From Chloroflexota bacterium (GTDB lineage: Bacteria > Chloroflexota > Ktedonobacteria > Ktedonobacterales > JADMIN01): DNA of 64,000 nucleotides. The DNA is taken from the NCBI GenBank assembly GCA_021323855.1, contig JAJPKE010000039.1, positions 62,001 through 126,000 of the forward strand. Reading direction: 5' to 3'. The position numbers and the translations under genes were made by a program. The notes below the pieces were generated by a model. That model was not told the origin of the DNA and did no database searches. It saw nothing but the letters and a program-made list of their open reading frames with translations. Of the stretch, positions 35,893-44,135 are shown piece by piece; position 1 is the stretch's first letter; each line of letters opens with the position of its first letter.

Positions 35893-36687
35893 TCAGTGCA
35901 TGCTGATACCGCCATCCACGGCGATGGTCTGTCCCGTGATGTAGCCGGCCTCCGGCGAGCAGAGGAAGCCGATGGCCGCCGCCACCTCTTCCGCCGTGCC
36001 ATAGCGTTTGAGCGGCGTGATGTCCATGTAGTATTTGCGGAACTCCTCAGAGACTGTTGAGGTGAGTTCGGTGGGCACATAGCCTGGCGCGACGGCGTTG
36101 ACGGTGATGTTGCGGCTGGCGACCTCGCGCGCGGTGGACTTGGTCAGCGCGATCAGCCCAGCTTTGGAGGCCGAATAATTGGCCTGGCCCACCTGCCCCA
36201 TGATGCCGGAGATCGAGGAGACGTTGACGATGCGACCCCAGCGCGCGCGCAGCATGGTGCGTAGCGCGGCGCGGGTGCAGAGGAACGCTGAGGTGAGGTT
36301 GGTGCGCACAACCTGCTCGAACTCTTCGAGCTTCAGTTGCAGGATCAGGCGGTCGCGTGTGGTACCAGCATTGTTCACCAGAATATGCACGCCGCCGAAC
36401 TGGCTCTCCACTTCTTTGAAGAGCCGCTGCACATCTTCCTCAACGCTGACATCCGCCTGAATCGCGGTGGCGCGGCGGCTCAATGCCTCGATGGCGGCGC
36501 GGGTCTCGGCGGCGCCGCTTTCGTCGCTGCGATAGTTCACGACGATATCGGCGCCCATCCGCGCCAGCCGCAGCGCCGTCGCCTGCCCGATACCACGGCT
36601 GCTGCCCGTCACGACGGCGACACGCCCCGCTAGCGGCAAGCCGCCGGTGGTGGTTGTTATGCTTTCAGTCTGCTGCTCATCTGCCAT
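35893..36687 (-). CDS. fabG: 3-oxoacyl-ACP reductase (FabG-type SDR)
   Basis: 264 residues; the ATG follows SD GAGGAG. Rossmann cofactor motif TGSSRGIG (27-34) with a following basic NYR that suggests NADPH, NNAG at 105-108, catalytic Ser near 158, Y171 and K175 (YSASK), and a C-terminal ITGQTIAVDGG. It catalyses reduction of beta-ketoacyl-ACP in fatty acid synthesis or a related carbonyl reduction. No other fab genes are nearby, so an acetoacetyl-CoA reductase role is also possible. Confidence 0.88.
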   Translation of the reverse strand: MADEQQTESITTTTGGLPLAGRVAVVTGSSRGIGQATALRLARMGADIVVNYRSDESGAAETRAAIEALSRRATAIQADVSVEEDVQRLFKEVESQFGGVHILVNNAGTTRDRLILQLKLEEFEQVVRTNLTSAFLCTRAALRTMLRARWGRIVNVSSISGIMGQVGQANYSASKAGLIALTKSTAREVASRNITVNAVAPGYVPTELTSTVSEEFRKYYMDITPLKRYGTAEEVAAAIGFLCSPEAGYITGQTIAVDGGISMH

Positions 36688-36810
36688 GATCGTCTCCTCG
36701 CCTGATGAGTGGATGGATGTAAGGATCGATGTATGATGGCCGCGCGCTGCCTGTCATCGAACACGCGCCGCGCTTCTTTTTGCGAGTCCACTGTACATTA
36801 TCCGGCGCGA

Positions 36811-37710
36811 TCAGTCCAGCTTATCCAGTGCACGAGATTCATCCAGATGGAGGTTCTTGAGGAACGCGATGACGCCGGGGGCGAGGTCTGGCCGGCGCAG
36901 CGCGAAGGCAAGCGAGGTCGTCAGGTAGCTGACCGGATCGCCGGTGTCATAGCGGGTGCCCTCGAACTCGTGGGCGAAGACTTGCTGGCGTTCGAGCAGC
37001 GCGCAGATGCCGTCGGTCAACTGTATCTCGCCACCGCTGCCCGGCTCTGTCCGCTCCAGCGCGTCGAAGATATCCGGCGTCAGCACATAGCGACCGATGA
37101 CCGCGAGGTCGGAGGGCGCTGCTTCGGGCTTGGGTTTTTCGATGAGGTCACGGATGCGATGTGTGCGGGGCGTGATGCTCTTGCCCAGCGCAACGTTGCC
37201 ATAGAGCGAGATTTGTTCATGGGGCACGCGCATCGCGGCGACGACACAGCCACCGTAGGTTTCATGCACATCCATGAGTTGGCGCAGACAGGGGCGCTCA
37301 TCGTTGACGACCAGATCATCGCCCAGCAGCACACCGAATGGCTCGTCGCCAACCAGGTCCTTCGCCATCAGGATGGCGTGGCCGAGTCCGCGTGGCGTGG
37401 GCTGGCGCGTGAAGCTGAGTTGCACCATGCTCTCGATGCGCTCCAGCATCTCCAGCTTCTTGTGATCGCCTTTACGTTCCAGCGCCGCGCGTAGCTCTGG
37501 TGTCTCATCGAAATGATCTTCGATGGCGCGTTTGGTGCGGCTGGTAACAATGATGATATGTTCGATGCCAGAGGCGACAGCTTCCTCAATGATATATTGG
37601 ATCGTCGGCTTATCCGCCAGCGGCAACATTTCTTTCGGGATGGCTTTGGTTGCTGGCAGCACCCGTGTTCCCAGGCCCGCCGCAGGAATGACAGCCTTGC
37701 GTATTTTCAT
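36811..37710 (-). CDS. galU: UTP-glucose-1-phosphate uridylyltransferase
   Basis: 299 residues from the ATG at 37708-37710 (SD AGAGGAA). It begins MKIRKAVIPAAGLGTRVLP, the nucleotide-binding GLGTR signature, followed by KEMLPLADKPTIQYIIEEA, PRGLGHAILMA, GVLLGDDLV and FEGTRYDTGDPVSYL. It makes UDP-glucose from UTP and glucose-1-phosphate for cell-envelope polysaccharide and glycolipid synthesis in the cytoplasm. Monocistronic by spacing. Length and motifs are normal. Confidence 0.95.
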   Translation of the reverse strand: MKIRKAVIPAAGLGTRVLPATKAIPKEMLPLADKPTIQYIIEEAVASGIEHIIIVTSRTKRAIEDHFDETPELRAALERKGDHKKLEMLERIESMVQLSFTRQPTPRGLGHAILMAKDLVGDEPFGVLLGDDLVVNDERPCLRQLMDVHETYGGCVVAAMRVPHEQISLYGNVALGKSITPRTHRIRDLIEKPKPEAAPSDLAVIGRYVLTPDIFDALERTEPGSGGEIQLTDGICALLERQQVFAHEFEGTRYDTGDPVSYLTTSLAFALRRPDLAPGVIAFLKNLHLDESRALDKLD

Positions 37711-37900
37711 TGGATAGTTCCTCTTATATGAACAGCCGCGAGTAGCCGCACGAATGCTCGCGCCGCAACACAACACCACCGACTATACGTCATAGCAGAA
37801 CGTGCGCCAAAGGGCGCCAAAAGATACTGTACGTAGGCTTTTGCCGTTGTGTCAAGCGACGGCAAAACCGGCACATGATGGGTCTCTGGTTGGCCAATGA

Positions 37901-39193
37901 TTATGGCAACGCCTGAATCAGCCGTTCGATATCGGCGGGAATGTTGTAGAAATGCGGCGCGACACGAATCAGGCCGTTGCGCGGCGAAACGACGACCTGC
38001 CGTTCCGCAAGCTGATGGGTCAGTTCATGGACATCCACTGCCTCGCTGGTTTCGCTGGCCTGGCTACTCTGGCTGGACCCACGACGCGGGCGGAAACAGA
38101 CGATACCCGAACGCTCCTGTGGTCCATCCGGGCTGATGACCTCGTGACCCTCCGCCGTCAGCCGTTCGCGTGTCAGGTCTGCCAGCGCCAGCACCCGCGC
38201 CTCCACCTCCGCCATATCTGCCGCCGCAAAGACGGCGAGCGCCGCGCTCAATCCGGCAATGCCCATCATGTTGTTGCTACCGCCTTCCAGCCGCGCGGCG
38301 TCCGGTCGTAGCGGCTGCGCATAGTTGAAGAGATCGAACGGCACTGGCACACTGAGCCAGCTCCGTTGCGTCGTGATTTTGAGGAAATCGAGCAGTTGCG
38401 GACGGATATAGAGCAAGCCGAGATTAGCCGGCCCTAGCAGCCATTTTACTGTGCCCGTCGCCAGGAAGTCTATGCCAGTGGCGGCGACATCCAGTTGCAG
38501 CGCGCCCAACCCCTGGATGCCATCCACGCAGAAGAGCGCGCCAGCGGCGTGCGCCAGCCGCGCCGCCTCCGCCAGATCGTTGCGATAGCCGGTGCCGAAC
38601 TCGACGAAGCTCAGGCTGACGAGCCGCGTATGCTCATCTATCGTTGCCGCGATGTCCGCCGGCAGGATGCGCCCGTTGCGCGCGGGCACGAAGCGCACCT
38701 CGACGCCGCGCGAGCGCAAATTGAGCCAGGGATAGACGTTGGTGGGGAACTCTGTCTCTGCAGTGACAACGGTATCGCCCCGGCCAAGATGCAGTCCACT
38801 GGCGATGATGTTGAGTCCGTCGCTGACGTTCTTGGTGAAGGCAATCTCTTTGCTGTCTGCGCCGATCAGCGCGGCGAACTGTGCGCGCACCTTGTCCACG
38901 ATGGGGAAGAATGCCTCGAAGGCCAGCGATCCGGCTTCGCTCTGACTGTGGATGAAGCGCTGTATGGCGCGTTCGACGGGCAGCGAGATGCTGCCGGTTG
39001 CGGCGTGATTGAGGTAGGCATAGCGTTTCGTGACGGGATAGAGCGCGTTGCGTAGCGCCTCATCGTCCAATTCCGCGACCTCGGCGGCGATATCGCTGTC
39101 AACAGCAGCGATGCGGCGGAGCATCGGCGCGAGCGCGGGCATATCGCCGGTATCAAAGTTCGTGCTATTGGTGGTCTGCGATGAAACTGCCAT
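37901..39193 (-). CDS. PLP-dependent class V aminotransferase (cysteine desulfurase / isopenicillin N epimerase-like)
   Basis: 430 residues from the ATG at 39191-39193 (SD GAGAGGG); the frame extends to 39316 without homology. Type I PLP fold: YLNHAATGS near the N-terminus, EIAFTKNVSDGLN, cofactor residues D224 and Q227 (VDGIQGLG) and Schiff-base Lys K250 (TGTVKWLLGP). The C-terminal domain contains a Ser/Gln-rich insertion (about 368-385). No obvious cysteine of the SufS active-site loop was identified, so I prefer a general class V aminotransferase/epimerase-like call. Confidence 0.85.
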   Translation of the reverse strand: MAVSSQTTNSTNFDTGDMPALAPMLRRIAAVDSDIAAEVAELDDEALRNALYPVTKRYAYLNHAATGSISLPVERAIQRFIHSQSEAGSLAFEAFFPIVDKVRAQFAALIGADSKEIAFTKNVSDGLNIIASGLHLGRGDTVVTAETEFPTNVYPWLNLRSRGVEVRFVPARNGRILPADIAATIDEHTRLVSLSFVEFGTGYRNDLAEAARLAHAAGALFCVDGIQGLGALQLDVAATGIDFLATGTVKWLLGPANLGLLYIRPQLLDFLKITTQRSWLSVPVPFDLFNYAQPLRPDAARLEGGSNNMMGIAGLSAALAVFAAADMAEVEARVLALADLTRERLTAEGHEVISPDGPQERSGIVCFRPRRGSSQSSQASETSEAVDVHELTHQLAERQVVVSPRNGLIRVAPHFYNIPADIERLIQALP

Positions 39194-39512
39194 GTTTCTA
39201 TCCCTCTCTGGACAACGCTGTCTGTTATGGCTGGCGAGCATTGATCTGATGTGCGTATGATACTGGTCATACTCGCCAGCATATGCAGCATATCGCCTGT
39301 GCGGGCGACTGGTCAATCTCTGGACATGTTGGGGCGCTCTGGTATACTGGGCTGGTATATTGGGAATGTATCCAGGGCGTAGCCAGGAGGCCGCTACGTG
39401 GCCAAAGAGCGGGCATGCTGCACGCCTACGCGAAACCCTTTTCTGCTCTGCGTTGTTCCTTTCAAGTTGATCTATTGCATTCGCAGTAATCTTCTGTTGA
39501 GGAGGAAGTACA
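39194..39512. other. divergent spacer carrying a candidate promoter and a 13-bp duplication
   Basis: TGGACA (39321-39326), 16 nt, TATACT (39343-39348) points toward the mini-pilin gene. The -10 lies within a 13-bp tandem duplication, CTGGTATACTGGG (39339-39351) and CTGGTATATTGGG (39352-39364). No gene seen. Confidence 0.5.
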
Positions 39513-39647
39513 GTGCAATCGAGAGGTCAGGGTCTGGTCGAGTATGCGCTGATTATTGCGCTCGTCGCCGTTGTCGTCATTGGCACGCTGATTCTGCTGG
39601 GGCCGCAGATTGCGAACATTTTCCAGGGCATAAGTAACGCATTGTAG
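39513..39647 (+). CDS. Flp/Fap-type mini-pilin (44 residues)
   Basis: GTG start with a strong SD (GAGGAGGAAG) eight bases upstream; 44 residues. After a short N-terminus the segment GQGLVEYALIIALVAVVVIG shows the type IVb Flp prepilin pattern: Gly before the hydrophobic helix, with Glu-Tyr at positions +5/+6. The mature protein would be a thin-filament pilin subunit processed by a TadV-type peptidase. No tad/cpa assembly genes lie in the window, so it must use machinery encoded elsewhere. A terminator follows. Confidence 0.85.
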   Translation: MQSRGQGLVEYALIIALVAVVVIGTLILLGPQIANIFQGISNAL

Positions 39648-39651
39648 CTGG

Positions 39652-39696
39652 CATCGTTGGCATCGTTGACATCGTTGACATCGTTGGCATCGTCTT
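39652..39696. repeat. 9-bp tandem repeat after the mini-pilin gene
   Basis: CATCGTTGG, CATCGTTGA, CATCGTTGA, CATCGTTGG and a partial fifth copy CATCGTCTT, starting 5 bp after the stop codon. Confidence 0.9.
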
Positions 39697-39706
39697 TGCA
39701 AAGAAT

Positions 39707-39741
39707 GCCCTTCCCACTCATATAGAGGAAGGGCGTTTTTC
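39707..39741 (+). terminator. Rho-independent terminator of the mini-pilin gene
   Basis: GCCCTTCC (39707-39714), 12-nt loop, GGAAGGGC (39727-39734), then GTTTTTC. Confidence 0.88.
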
Positions 39742-39936
39742 GTGTCGCTGCGGTAGGATATATCACGAGTGGCAACGCTCGACACTGGCACGGCAGGTGC
39801 TATCCACGTCTTGCACTAATTACTCTGCGGAAATCGTCAGAATAGCGAGAAGGTCGAGACGTTTCTAAAGACGCGATTGTAACATCCGACCATCACCATC
39901 CGTACATCGGGGAAACCGCGAAAGGATAGGACCAAC

Positions 39937-40740
39937 ATGCAACGAGTCAAAGATCTGCGCGAACGCTTCAGCACGCAGAGCCAGTGGATACAGATCGGGT
40001 TGCTCACCGCCAGCATCCTGACACCGCTGGTCAACCGCTGGAATGAGTTGCGCGCAATGGAGCGGGCGCGGGCGCTGCGCGAAGACGCGGAAGAACGGCT
40101 CAAGAGTCTCCGCGAATCGCCGCCCTGGAATCGTCGCGCCGTTCAGCAGCAGGTAGAAGAGGTCATCGAGCAGATTGATGAGCACCTGCCGAAGCGCCGG
40201 TCTGCGCCGCGTTCCAGCACGATTATCTGGATGGTCGGCGTCGGGGTCGGTGTGGTTGCCGCTGGCGCCGGCACCTATCTGCTGCTGAAGCGACGCCTGG
40301 AAGCCGCTAAAGAGAGCGAAGAGCCGTTTGTGCCGTTGCCCTTCCGCCGGCCAGCAGCGACCACAGCGCCACACCCGCTGGCTGCGCGTGAGGATGCCGG
40401 CGAGGCGTCGCCCCTGCCGAATGCCACCGCAGGTAGCGTAGCGCGACCAGAGACCCGCGAGAGGCCAGCGCCAATAGCGCCTGATGTGGCGGATAGGGGC
40501 AACGTTGCTACGGATACGGCGAACGCGACGGATGAGCAACCGCCGTCCGGTGTGACGGATGCCGAGGATGCCGCGTTCATCGGCAATATCCGCACGATGG
40601 CCTATCACCTGCCGGATGACGATCAGTTGCCAGCGGAAGAGAACCGCATCTATTTCGCCAGCGAAGCAGAGGCCCAGGCTGCCGGATATCATCGCGTGCA
40701 TGAGGAGATCGGCGCGACTGAGAACAGTGCCGCCGAGTGA
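39937..40740 (+). CDS. membrane protein with C-terminal sunset/Ada-type motif
   Basis: 267 residues; the ATG follows SD AAGGATAGG. The N-terminal region is helical and charged with a coiled-coil-like stretch (about 40-80). One transmembrane helix follows (about 97-118, IIWMVGVGVGVVAAGAGTYLLL), then a Pro/Ala-rich disordered segment. The C-terminal 45 residues have FIGNIRTMAYHLP, then RIYFASEAEAQAAGYHR, the pattern of small sunset/Ada-like metal-binding domains found on bacterial surface proteins. Function unknown. Confidence 0.72.
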   Translation: MQRVKDLRERFSTQSQWIQIGLLTASILTPLVNRWNELRAMERARALREDAEERLKSLRESPPWNRRAVQQQVEEVIEQIDEHLPKRRSAPRSSTIIWMVGVGVGVVAAGAGTYLLLKRRLEAAKESEEPFVPLPFRRPAATTAPHPLAAREDAGEASPLPNATAGSVARPETRERPAPIAPDVADRGNVATDTANATDEQPPSGVTDAEDAAFIGNIRTMAYHLPDDDQLPAEENRIYFASEAEAQAAGYHRVHEEIGATENSAAE

Positions 40741-40746
40741 GCAGAT

Positions 40747-40774
40747 GATGGCTGATGGCTGATGGCTGATTGCT
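40747..40774. repeat. 7-bp tandem repeat
   Basis: GATGGCT three times plus GATTGCT, directly after the stop codon of the preceding gene. Confidence 0.75.
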
Positions 40775-40926
40775 GCGAGGCGACGGCGCTGGATTGCCGT
40801 ACCTCCGGCGACCGGCCTTGACAGAGCAACAAACCTTCCATAGAGTGTAGCACAGGCAATCGCGGGAAATCTGGTTTCCCGGCATGCGGTTTTTGCTGGC
40901 GCGCACTGATGGAAGGACGGCTGCAT

Positions 40927-41964
40927 ATGCTGCTGGGGCAACGGCTGCAACGGCTGAGGCGTCGTGGGCTAGCCACATTGCTCTGGCTGGGCGTCAACCT
41001 CTACCTCATCGCGTCGTTGCTCTTTTTCCTGCGCGGCATCAATGCCTTTGCCGCGACCTCCGCCGTTGGCGGCTCCTCCGGATTATCCTATGCGCTGGGC
41101 GGGCAGAATCCGCAGTGGGTGGCAGAGAAGCTGGCGCATCGCATCACGCGGCCAACGCGAGCTGGCGAGACAATTGCTGCGCCCGCCTGCCACTCACCCT
41201 GCGCCACCTATCCCGCCGTCTACTCGCTCGATACCAGCGTGGTGCAGGCGACGCTGGAGCCGGGTAGCACCGGCACGGACGCCGCCGGGCATGCCTACTA
41301 CGATCCTAATATGCCCCGGCTCTGTGGTCCTGGCGCGGCGGCAAACGCGCTCTTTTTCTGGGGTGGCGTAGGCCAGTGGCCCAAACCGACCGCCTGGACC
41401 GATGCCGCGAACGGCATCACGACGGCGTGGAGCGACCAGGACAGCCGCGCCAGTATTATGTATCTCGCCTGGAAGACGCAGCCACCTGGCTGGCCGCATG
41501 CTGGCATGATGGACGATCACCACCTGAGCAGCGGTGTGACGCTCTACAACATGCGTGACGCGCTGAACTGGGAAGCCTCGCACGAGAATCAGGACAACTG
41601 GAAGGATTATTTCTACACGGTCGTGTGGTGGAACCAGGCGGATCCAGAGATTTTCCACGCTGATGTGCAGGATGATCTTGCCAATGCGCATGTGCCGGTG
41701 GTGGCAGAGGTCAACGCGCGACTATTGCCTACGTGGTCGCCGGATGGTCCGGCGGTCAATCACTTCATCACGATTGTCGGCTACGATGACACTGCGCATG
41801 TCTATTATTACACGGACACCTGCGGCCATAGCACCGGCTGCGGCTCCACAAGCGACGGCGGTGTCCATCCGATTGCGCAGGGCGTCCTCTGGGCAGCGAT
41901 TACGGCGGTGCATGTCAACACCAGCAGCGCGTACAATGCTGGTGATGGCGGCTTTGTGTGGTAG
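40927..41964 (+). CDS. secreted C39-like cysteine peptidase
   Basis: 345 residues from the ATG at 40927, which follows SD GGAAGGA; an ATG at 40909 is less likely because it encloses that SD. N-terminal signal/anchor (about 14-42). Papain-like C39 motifs: catalytic C133 in LCGPGAAANALFFWG and H279 in NHFITIVGYDD, with the following Asp completing the site. A Cys pair (C88, C92) suggests a disulfide. Such secreted peptidases cleave peptides or cell-wall crossbridges; the substrate is unknown. Confidence 0.82.
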   Translation: MLLGQRLQRLRRRGLATLLWLGVNLYLIASLLFFLRGINAFAATSAVGGSSGLSYALGGQNPQWVAEKLAHRITRPTRAGETIAAPACHSPCATYPAVYSLDTSVVQATLEPGSTGTDAAGHAYYDPNMPRLCGPGAAANALFFWGGVGQWPKPTAWTDAANGITTAWSDQDSRASIMYLAWKTQPPGWPHAGMMDDHHLSSGVTLYNMRDALNWEASHENQDNWKDYFYTVVWWNQADPEIFHADVQDDLANAHVPVVAEVNARLLPTWSPDGPAVNHFITIVGYDDTAHVYYYTDTCGHSTGCGSTSDGGVHPIAQGVLWAAITAVHVNTSSAYNAGDGGFVW

Positions 41965-42162
41965 GAGAGACCACGCCCGCTAACCCCTTCTTCTCAGCGC
42001 AGAAATGCACGCCTGGCTAGGATGTACCATCCTAGCTATATACTGGGGGAATCGTACACAATTGAGTGCATACGCGGTGTTGATTCCGTTGGCTGACGAA
42101 TTGTTCGGCACAGGCCTCAGCGGGACTCCCTGAAGCCACATCCAGATCAGAGGCAAGAACAG

Positions 42163-42927
42163 ATGCGTTTTGAGCAACAGGTCGCAGTGGTCACTGGCGC
42201 CGCCTCGGGCATTGGTCGCGCACTGGTTCAACGCTTTGTAGAAGAGGGAGCCGCCGTCGTGGCGGTAGATGTCGTAGAGCCGCCGCTGCAAGCTCTGGTC
42301 GCGGAGCTACAGGGGCAGGGAGCAAGGATTACCGCTTGTACCGCCAATGTCGCCCTGGATGCCGATGTTGAACGCATGCTGGCCACGGCGACATCTACCT
42401 ATGGCCGTTTAGATATCCTCTGCAACAATGCAGGTGTGATGGACATGATGACCCCGGTTGCCGATGTGTCGTTGGAGCTATGGGATCGAGTGCTTTCCAT
42501 CAATTTGCACGGGCCATTCCTGGCCTGTCGCCGGGCGATTCCGCTCATGCTGGAGCGAGGCGGAGGGAGCATCGTCAATACGGCATCGGAAGCGGCGCTG
42601 CGCGGTGGCGCCGCCGGGACTCCTTACACAGTTTCCAAACATGGTCTACTCGGCTTGACCAAGAGCATTGCTTTCTTCTATGGAGAACGCGGCATTCGCT
42701 GCAACGCGGTCTGTCCGGGTGGTGTGGCGACGAACATTGGTCTGGGTGGGGCAACGCCTCATCAGGAGGGCCTCGCCCGCGTGATGGCTGTGATGCAGGC
42801 AACGGCTTCCTCACATGTGGCTACGCCAGACGAGATTGCAGCAGCGATTGCATTCCTGGCCTCAAAAGAGGCTGGCAATATCAATGGGGCAATCCTAGCC
42901 GTTGACCATGGATGGTCTGCCGCCTGA
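42163..42927 (+). CDS. short-chain dehydrogenase/reductase (classical SDR)
   Basis: 254 residues; SD AGAGGCAAG. TGAASGIG at 11-18 and Asp after the second strand (VDVVE), which favours NAD(H). NNAG at 88-91, S142, Y155 and K159 (YTVSK) form the active site; the C-terminus is INGAILAVDHGWSA. The long insertion typical of FabG is absent. It is an oxidoreductase of unknown alcohol/ketone substrate, standing alone, and convergent with the next gene. Confidence 0.88.
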   Translation: MRFEQQVAVVTGAASGIGRALVQRFVEEGAAVVAVDVVEPPLQALVAELQGQGARITACTANVALDADVERMLATATSTYGRLDILCNNAGVMDMMTPVADVSLELWDRVLSINLHGPFLACRRAIPLMLERGGGSIVNTASEAALRGGAAGTPYTVSKHGLLGLTKSIAFFYGERGIRCNAVCPGGVATNIGLGGATPHQEGLARVMAVMQATASSHVATPDEIAAAIAFLASKEAGNINGAILAVDHGWSAA

Positions 42928-43001
42928 CACCCCTCTACACCTCTAGTTCATGGTTGCCAGGGCAGAGGAAAAGCATTCCTAGCCTTCCCGCTAGGAGCTT
43001 T

Positions 43002-43490
43002 CTAGCCCTGGCTGCCGGCAGGCGGCTGCGGCGGAGGTGGGCCGTAGGGCGAGGATGGGCCACCGTAGGGTGCTTGCGGTGGCTGCGGTGGTTGTTGTGG
43101 CTGTATTGGCTGCGATGGACCAAGCATGCCAGGCTGCTGATAGGGTTGGTAGGCCGCCGGTTGATCTGCCGGAGTGGTGGGGCCGATGAAGATGTAGAAC
43201 AGCATGGTGATGCCGGAGAATATCAGCAGGAAGATGAACCAGACCCATTGCCGCAGTTCCGCCATGCGGATGAGCGCGCCAACCCAGGCGATGAAGGAGA
43301 GGATGGCGGCGATGATGTACAGGATGATGGCGATGGCGAAGAGCGCGCCGTTGCCGGGCGTCGTCGTGGTGACACCGTTGGCGTTGGTGGTGGTGGTGCC
43401 GCCGGGAATACTGAATGCCGTGAAAATGATCGCCAGAATCACGATGCCGATACTGATGAGATAGAGATTGCGACTCAGCGCCTTGCTCAT
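43002..43490 (-). CDS. membrane protein with proline/glutamine-rich tail
   Basis: 162 residues from the ATG at 43488-43490 (SD AAAGGGGG). Three hydrophobic helices (about 10-28, 48-72 and 80-103) are separated by a Thr/Asn-rich loop. The C-terminal 50 residues are Pro/Gln/Tyr-rich (QPPQPPQAPYGG). The tail is coded by degenerate 9-bp units (TGCGGTGGC-like, about 43070-43115). No family recognised. Confidence 0.7.
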   Translation of the reverse strand: MSKALSRNLYLISIGIVILAIIFTAFSIPGGTTTTNANGVTTTTPGNGALFAIAIILYIIAAILSFIAWVGALIRMAELRQWVWFIFLLIFSGITMLFYIFIGPTTPADQPAAYQPYQQPGMLGPSQPIQPQQPPQPPQAPYGGPSSPYGPPPPQPPAGSQG

Positions 43491-43614
43491 GTGATGATCC
43501 CCCTTTGCTGGCCCAGCTTCAACATGAGATTTCGCCAGAAAGATGTGACAAAAACTCCGTACAAGCCATGTAGGAATAGGGGCATGCACAATCCTTGCCA
43601 GGGCTATCGCCTCT

Positions 43615-43642
43615 TGTCAAAATGAAACTTTTGTTCTATAGT
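43615..43642 (+). promoter_or_regulatory. strong candidate promoter of the phage-derived module
   Basis: TTGTCA (43615-43620), 16 nt, TATAGT (43637-43642). The -10 region is inside the near-palindrome TTCTA-TAG-TAGAA (43634-43646), a possible repressor site. Confidence 0.6.
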
Positions 43643-43669
43643 AGAATGAGCCGGTGAGTCCGAGAGCAG

Positions 43670-43709
43670 ACGCCGCGCATCTCCTTCTTGGGGAGTGCGC
43701 GGCGTTTTT
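43670..43709 (+). terminator. leader terminator / attenuator before the phage-derived module
   Basis: ACGCCGCGCA (43670-43679) pairs with TGCGCGGCGT (43696-43705), followed by TTTTG. It lies between the candidate promoter and the first gene, so it would end a transcript of about 60 nt unless read through. Confidence 0.75.
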
Positions 43710-43754
43710 GTTTGGTCTGCGGACGGGAAGGCCGGGGAGTGAGGAGGTGAGACG

Positions 43755-44114
43755 ATGGCGCGGCGACGCAAAAGCAGAGCGAACAGCGCAGCGCGGCGCA
43801 CCCGCAAACCACGCACGCCGGATGTGCCGGGGACGGCGCGGGCGCATGTGGGCGAGACGTTCGCGCGCAGCACGAACGAGCGGCTGCCGCAGTCCGGCCC
43901 GCACAGCGACGGCGGCGCGATGCCCGTCATAGACCTGAACGGGCAGGTCAGCGGCAATGCGCATCTGGGTCTGCTGGATGTCGTGTTGGAGGTGGTGGGC
44001 GCGGAGCATCTGACGCTACGCGAGACGCTTGGCCTCTGGCAGCGCGAACAGGACCGCATCGTCAATCGCGCGTGGCGGCGACCCGGCGGGCTGATGCGTC
44101 CCGCTGGTTTGTAG
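43755..44114 (+). CDS. small basic protein, first gene of the phage-derived module
   Basis: 119 residues; SD GAGGAGGTGAG. The first 40 residues are Arg/Ala/Lys-rich (MARRRKSRANSAARRT); the rest is amphipathic with PVIDLNGQVSGNAHLGLLD and ends in LMRPAGL. No family recognised. It is 21 bp from the tail-like gene and same strand, so part of one transcription unit. It may be a minor structural or DNA-binding protein; this is a guess from context. Confidence 0.65.
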   Translation: MARRRKSRANSAARRTRKPRTPDVPGTARAHVGETFARSTNERLPQSGPHSDGGAMPVIDLNGQVSGNAHLGLLDVVLEVVGAEHLTLRETLGLWQREQDRIVNRAWRRPGGLMRPAGL

Positions 44115-44135
44115 TGGAAGGGAGGTGAGAAGTCT

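Noticed and set aside
39652..39696. Possible CRISPR-like array
   Set aside because: Units of 9 bp are head to tail with no spacers; it is a short tandem repeat.
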